Assembly: GCA_910579785.1 (NCBI GenBank)
Contig: CAJTVJ010000032.1
Span: 1 to 19,023, forward strand
Length of the DNA stretch: 19,023 nt
DNA from: an uncultured Christensenella sp.
Lineage (GTDB): Bacteria > Bacillota > Clostridia > Christensenellales > UBA3700
Direction: 5' to 3'
Below are positions 15,953-19,023 of this stretch, piece after piece. Positions within the stretch are counted from its first letter, which is position 1, and each line of letters starts with the position of its first letter. The position numbers and the translations under genes were made by a program. The notes beneath the pieces are model-generated. The model did no database searches and was not told the DNA's origin. It saw only the letters and a list, made by a program, of their open reading frames with translations.

Positions 15953-15967
15953 TTAATTACATTCTAA
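15940..15967 (-). promoter_or_regulatory. possible promoter for the ABC exporter operon
   Basis: On the minus strand TTAGAA (15967-15962), 16 bases, TATAAT (15945-15940). The start would be near 15933, leaving a leader of about 100 bases that includes the inverted repeat at 15874-15887. It overlaps the plus-strand promoter at 15924-15952. The weak -35 and AT-rich setting make this tentative. Confidence 0.25.
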
Positions 15968-15998
15968 CATACTCGCATCAACTTTTCAAGGAGATTAT

Positions 15999-17411
15999 AT
16001 GAATTTTTGTTCAATGGCAAAGGACAACGAAAGCGGCGTGGTGCTTCTCGACAAGAGCTTTGTCGTTAACTATCTGCCCGAATGCAGCGAAAGTCAGCTC
16101 AAAGTCTATATTTTGGGTCTCACTCTTTGCACGTTGGAGCAAGAAAACAATATGGAATTCCTTTGCGACGCTCTGTCAATGGAAGAGAGCGAAGCAGAAA
16201 AAATATTTGGCGAGCTTGCCGATATGGGACTTGTCACGATAACAAGCTATTCCCCGTTTTCTATTAAATACAAAAATATCAAAAGCACTTTTGCCAAACA
16301 TTATAAGAAGGAAAAGTATGCCGATTTCAACACTCAGCTCGAAGCGCTCTTCCCTTCCGTAGCATTTACCAACATAAATCAATATACCGTATATTACGAC
16401 TTTATTGAAGAGACGAAGATAAAGCCCGAGATACTTATCACTATCGCAAGATACTGCGTAAATCTCAAAGGCGAAAAAATAAAACCCAACTATATCCTTA
16501 CCGTCGCAAGAAGCTGGCTTGACGAAGGCGTACGCACCCTTGCGGACGTAGACGAAAAGATCAAACAGCTTGAACTGTCAAGCGAAGCTTTGAGGATGAT
16601 ATGCAAAGCAGTGGGCAAAAAGAGCGAGATAGACATCGAAGATAAGGATATGTATCTCAAATGGAGCGGAAGCTGGGGCTTTGAACTCGACGCAATACTT
16701 TTTGCAGCAGGCACGCTCAAAGGCAAGGGTGGATTTGCCAAACTCAACAATTTGCTTGACGAGTTTTATCGCAACAACGCAATGAGCGTAAAAGAAATGG
16801 AAAACTACGTCGCGCAAAAGCAGGCAAGATACCAGCTGGCATACGCCGTCAACAAGACTCTCGGCGTATACTATGAGAGCGTGGACTATATCGTCGAAAA
16901 ATACATCTCGAATTGGCTGGGCAAGGGATTTGACAAAGACTCTATAATGCTCGTCGCCGAATATTGTTTCAACCGTTCGATACGCTCTTTGGACGGTATG
17001 AATAAGTGCATCAACAAATTTTACAGCGAGGGCTGCGTAAACGTAGGCGCGATAAACGAACACTTGGCAAGCCTTATGCAACGCGATATGGCGATAAAAA
17101 AGATAATCGAGCTTACGGGCTATTCGCGCAACGTCAACAACGGCGACAGAGATATGTATAAGGTGTGGACTCAGCTTTGGAACTTTGACGAAGCAATGAT
17201 AGAATACGGCGCAAGCGTATGTCAAGGCAAGACAATGTCTGCGCTCAACAATCTGCTTGCAAAGTGGAAGAACTCCAACGTTTATACGATAGAAGAAGCA
17301 AAAACTCTCGGAAGCACACCTATTGCCGCCGCTGCCCCGCAGACGACGTACAGCAAAGAACAGCTTGCAGAATATTTTTATTCGCTTGACGACCTTGACG
17401 ATATAGAATGA
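15999..17411 (+). CDS. DnaD/DnaB-type helicase loading protein with tandem DnaD repeats
   Basis: The 470-residue protein fits the Firmicutes DnaB/DnaD primosome family that recruits the helicase loader to origins and stalled forks. Residues 1-100 look like the DDBH1 winged helix (FVVNYL, then YILGLTLC, MEESEAEKIFGELADMGLV). Residues 126-190 contain a DDBH2-like block with NYILTVARSWLDEGV. Three related blocks follow at about 196-270, 280-355 and 364-435; blocks two and four share D-K/R-DMY, W at fixed places, and LNNLL. The tail is an Ala-rich linker and an acidic end (YSLDDLDDIE). AAGGAG lies 5 bases before the ATG. The stop overlaps the start of the DnaI-like gene (ATGA), as expected for dnaB-dnaI. 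Whether it is a DnaB or DnaD orthologue is open. Confidence 0.85.
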   Translation: MNFCSMAKDNESGVVLLDKSFVVNYLPECSESQLKVYILGLTLCTLEQENNMEFLCDALSMEESEAEKIFGELADMGLVTITSYSPFSIKYKNIKSTFAKHYKKEKYADFNTQLEALFPSVAFTNINQYTVYYDFIEETKIKPEILITIARYCVNLKGEKIKPNYILTVARSWLDEGVRTLADVDEKIKQLELSSEALRMICKAVGKKSEIDIEDKDMYLKWSGSWGFELDAILFAAGTLKGKGGFAKLNNLLDEFYRNNAMSVKEMENYVAQKQARYQLAYAVNKTLGVYYESVDYIVEKYISNWLGKGFDKDSIMLVAEYCFNRSIRSLDGMNKCINKFYSEGCVNVGAINEHLASLMQRDMAIKKIIELTGYSRNVNNGDRDMYKVWTQLWNFDEAMIEYGASVCQGKTMSALNNLLAKWKNSNVYTIEEAKTLGSTPIAAAAPQTTYSKEQLAEYFYSLDDLDDIE

Positions 17412-18346
17412 AAGTGCTAAGTTATTTTAATCAACAACTTCAAATGATTTTTGATTCAAAAAGAGCCTTGGCGAAAGACGTCGCCCAAAGAGAAAACAAG
17501 GCTCTGCTTGCCATGCACCCAAAATTTGAAGAACTTTTGAAGACAAGAAAGTCGGTTGAAATATCGTTGGTCAAAGCAAAGAATAAAGGCGAAGATATAT
17601 CTCAGCTTCAAGCTCAACTTGAAGAACTGAATATTCAAATCAAGATTTATGCCGAGGAAAATCAACTTGTCTTTATGCCAAAATACTCATGCCCCATATG
17701 CAAGGACGAAGGTTACGTCGCAGGCGAGCCTTGCGAATGTCTTGCAAAGGAGTATAATGCTCTTCTTAGAGAACACTGCGCGCTTGCGCCGTTGAACGGT
17801 TTCTCTTTTGACGATAATAAATTTACTAGCTTAACCGTCGCGCAAGCAAAAGGAATGAGCAAACTATACAGTATCATGCAAAATAAAGTCTGCAACAATT
17901 TCGATGATTGCAAGTGGCAAAACTTTATGCTTGCAGGATCAAGCGGCGTGGGCAAGACGTGCCTTGCCACTGCCACAGCCAACGCACTGCTCAACAGCAA
18001 CGTAAGCGTACTTTATCTTTCTGCATTTGAACTTGTCAACGTCTTTTTGGACAAGCACACACACAAGTCGACTGCACTTTCCAAGATGTTTGATTACGTC
18101 ACCGCATGCGAAATGTTGATTATCGACAATTTCGGCGAAGAGCCTGTCTATAAAAACGTAACTTTGGAATATCTATTTTCCACCGTTGACAAGCGTATGG
18201 CAAGCGGCAAAAAGACATTTATATGCACACAGCTCAGCCTGCCTCATTTGATTTCCCGATACGGCGAAACTTTTTTATCAAAATTCACTGACAAACGCTA
18301 TTCTCTCAGCGTAAATATCGTCGGAGATAATCTAAGAAAAATTTGA
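17408..18346 (+). CDS. DnaI/DnaC-like AAA+ replicative helicase loader
   Basis: The 312-residue protein has the DnaI layout. An N-terminal helical region with a predicted coiled coil at about 40-85 is followed by a zinc-binding module with C95, C98, C109 and C111 (CPICKDEG, PCECL) and an AAA+ domain. Walker A is GSSGVGKT (177-184). Walker B reads MLIIDNFG (236-243), with Asn where DnaC/DnaI proteins usually have a second Asp. The sensor 1 strand is FICTQLS where TTN is usual. SRYGE and SKF follow in the lid region. It would load the replicative helicase on DNA with the upstream DnaD/DnaB-like partner, whose gene it overlaps by 4 bases. The stop is directly followed by the palindromic repeat at 18348. 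Confidence 0.92.
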   Translation: MKVLSYFNQQLQMIFDSKRALAKDVAQRENKALLAMHPKFEELLKTRKSVEISLVKAKNKGEDISQLQAQLEELNIQIKIYAEENQLVFMPKYSCPICKDEGYVAGEPCECLAKEYNALLREHCALAPLNGFSFDDNKFTSLTVAQAKGMSKLYSIMQNKVCNNFDDCKWQNFMLAGSSGVGKTCLATATANALLNSNVSVLYLSAFELVNVFLDKHTHKSTALSKMFDYVTACEMLIIDNFGEEPVYKNVTLEYLFSTVDKRMASGKKTFICTQLSLPHLISRYGETFLSKFTDKRYSLSVNIVGDNLRKI

Positions 18347-18347
18347 T

Positions 18348-18434
18348 GTCGTTTAGACCGAAGTGCAACGGATCAGAGAAATCTAATCCGTTTATTTCAA
18401 CTTGTTGAGACCTCTCCGCGTTGGTCAAGGTGAC
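18348..18434 (-). repeat. palindromic repeat element, copy D (inverted relative to copies A and B)
   Basis: Read on the minus strand this matches copy B at 1601-1685 in order and sequence: GTCACCTTGACC, GCGGAGAGGTCT, linker CAACAAGTTGAAATAAA, CGGATTAGATTTCTC, and an end with TTCGGTC and GAC. It begins one base after the stop of the helicase loader gene, so a hairpin here could end or protect that transcript. It lies about 16.7 kb from the other copies. Confidence 0.75.
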
Positions 18435-18476
18435 TATTTATATTTTCTTAACATTTTATTACCAACTCACGCACGA

Positions 18477-18608
18477 CCGCGGAGAGTGGTGTGATTTTCG
18501 TCCGTGCTAAGGCGAGGTGAAGTCGTCAAGTGTACTTTGCGTACACGTCGACTTCCCGAGTCCTGACGTCAGGGCGGAAGGCGCGCCACTATACGCGGCC
18601 GCTTTTTT
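18477..18608 (+). ncRNA. candidate structured RNA with terminal T-run, family not recognised
   Basis: This GC-rich block stands out from its AT-rich flanks. A closing stem pairs 18477-18493 with 18582-18598 (17 positions, two G-A mismatches, two G-U pairs). Inside, 18497-18503 can pair with 18572-18579 with one bulge. A hairpin has outer stem 18519-18525 with 18549-18555, internal loop, inner stem 18530-18535 with 18541-18546 and loop TTTGC. CCTGACGTCAGG at 18562-18573 is a third, competing hairpin. The closing stem is followed within four bases by six Ts (18603-18608), as in an intrinsic terminator, which sets the plus strand. I see no convincing promoter just upstream, so it may be the 3' end of the helicase-loader mRNA. 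It contains no plausible gene. Confidence 0.5.
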
Positions 18609-18613
18609 GCAGC

Positions 18614-19023
18614 TTATTTTCTTAAAGCTCTCTGCTCTTTGAGATAGTCGTTATATCTCTCTATTTGATCGATACGAAGATCCACCATATCCTTCGCCGT
18701 ATCATAACTCAACTTGTCGGGTATCGCTATCTCCGTCTCCTTGACCTTGACTTTTGCTCCGTCACTGTTTGCATTGCGGCGGATATCTCTCAAATACTCG
18801 TCTTCCATCTTGAACAATGCTACCGTTATGCCTTTCTTTATCGTCAGCTTTATATACGGATTGGTTGTGCTCGGTCCTATCGTTGTGAAGTAGGTAGATA
18901 GCTTTTCTTTACACTTGCTATCCTTGCTCATTGCATATTCTCTAAGTCCGTCAAAGTACTTCTTTTGCTCTTTGGTGAGTTTTGCATATGCTTCTTCCAA
19001 GGTCAGTCTCGGAGCAGGCGCTT
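18614..19023 (-). CDS. C-terminal part of an uncharacterised protein (start beyond the window)
   Basis: The frame is open to the window edge; the visible 136 codons begin APAPRLTLEEAYAKLTKEQK, so the start lies outside. A Pro/Ala segment at the edge looks like an interdomain linker. The visible domain has YFDGLREYAMSK, then a beta-rich part (TIGPSTTNPYIKLTIKKG, VALFKMEDEYLRDIRR) and a charged C-terminal helix (DLRIDQIERYNDYLKEQRAL). I have seen similar C-terminal segments in hypothetical proteins of uncultured Clostridia but know no function. A TTG at 19000 could be read as a start, but no ribosome binding site supports it. The gene converges on the structured element at 18477-18608. Confidence 0.75.
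   Translation of the reverse strand, partial: APAPRLTLEEAYAKLTKEQKKYFDGLREYAMSKDSKCKEKLSTYFTTIGPSTTNPYIKLTIKKGITVALFKMEDEYLRDIRRNANSDGAKVKVKETEIAIPDKLSYDTAKDMVDLRIDQIERYNDYLKEQRALRK

Noticed and set aside
16578..17225. Minus-strand open frame of 215 codons inside the dnaD-like gene
   Set aside because: The plus-strand frame has family motifs, a promoter and a ribosome binding site; the antisense frame has none.
18565..18590. SRP RNA domain IV, from GTCAGGGCGGAAGG
   Set aside because: The GGAA is not closed by the required stem and the AGCA side of the symmetric loop is absent, so this is not a functional SRP RNA.

Overview
The window reads as a chromosomal segment from a low-to-moderate GC Firmicute, most likely an uncultured member of the Clostridia. 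The reasons are the AGGAGG ribosome binding sites, WhiA, RicT/YaaT, Rex, a DnaB/DnaD-type plus DnaI-type helicase loading pair, a clostridial-type DnaE, and two gene orders known from Firmicutes. UGA is used as a normal stop. No phage, plasmid, transposase, CRISPR array, tRNA or rRNA was seen.

Layout. (1) 1-1115, minus: an operon with a secreted protein of unknown function followed by the first 35 codons of an ABC transporter ATPase. (2) 1116-1828: a gene-free stretch with a strong promoter for that operon and a cluster of degenerate palindromic repeats. (3) 1829-8315, minus: murB, a free-standing PHP-domain hydrolase, whiA and dnaE, tightly packed. This resembles the clostridial murB-rapZ-yvcK-whiA-dnaE neighbourhood, but rapZ and yvcK are missing. 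(4) 8363-12157, minus: yaaO-like decarboxylase, tmk, holB and ricT, the B. subtilis yaaO-tmk-holB-yaaT order, closed by a clean intrinsic terminator. (5) 12172-13394, minus: rex and greA with promoter and terminator. (6) 13494-13790, plus: a small gene of unknown function whose promoter places the transcription start on the A of its ATG, so its mRNA is probably leaderless. (7) 13810-15834, minus: a two-gene ABC-2 exporter, ending at a terminator shared with the convergent small gene. (8) 15924-18346, plus: a multi-repeat DnaD/DnaB protein overlapping a DnaI-like helicase loader. (9) 18348-18613: an inverted copy of the palindromic repeat and then a GC-rich, highly foldable element ending in a T-run, probably a structured RNA or RNA remnant. 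(10) 18614-19023, minus: the C-terminal part of an uncharacterised protein.

Replication genes are concentrated here: polymerase (DnaE), clamp loader subunit (HolB), dTMP kinase (Tmk), and the helicase recruitment pair (DnaD/DnaB-like and DnaI-like). Regulators of redox state (Rex), division or developmental control (WhiA) and RNA processing or development (RicT) are interleaved with them. The least explained items are the structured element at 18477-18608, the leaderless small gene at 13530, the acidic N-terminal extension of DnaE, the triplicated DnaD-type repeats and the palindromic repeat family.
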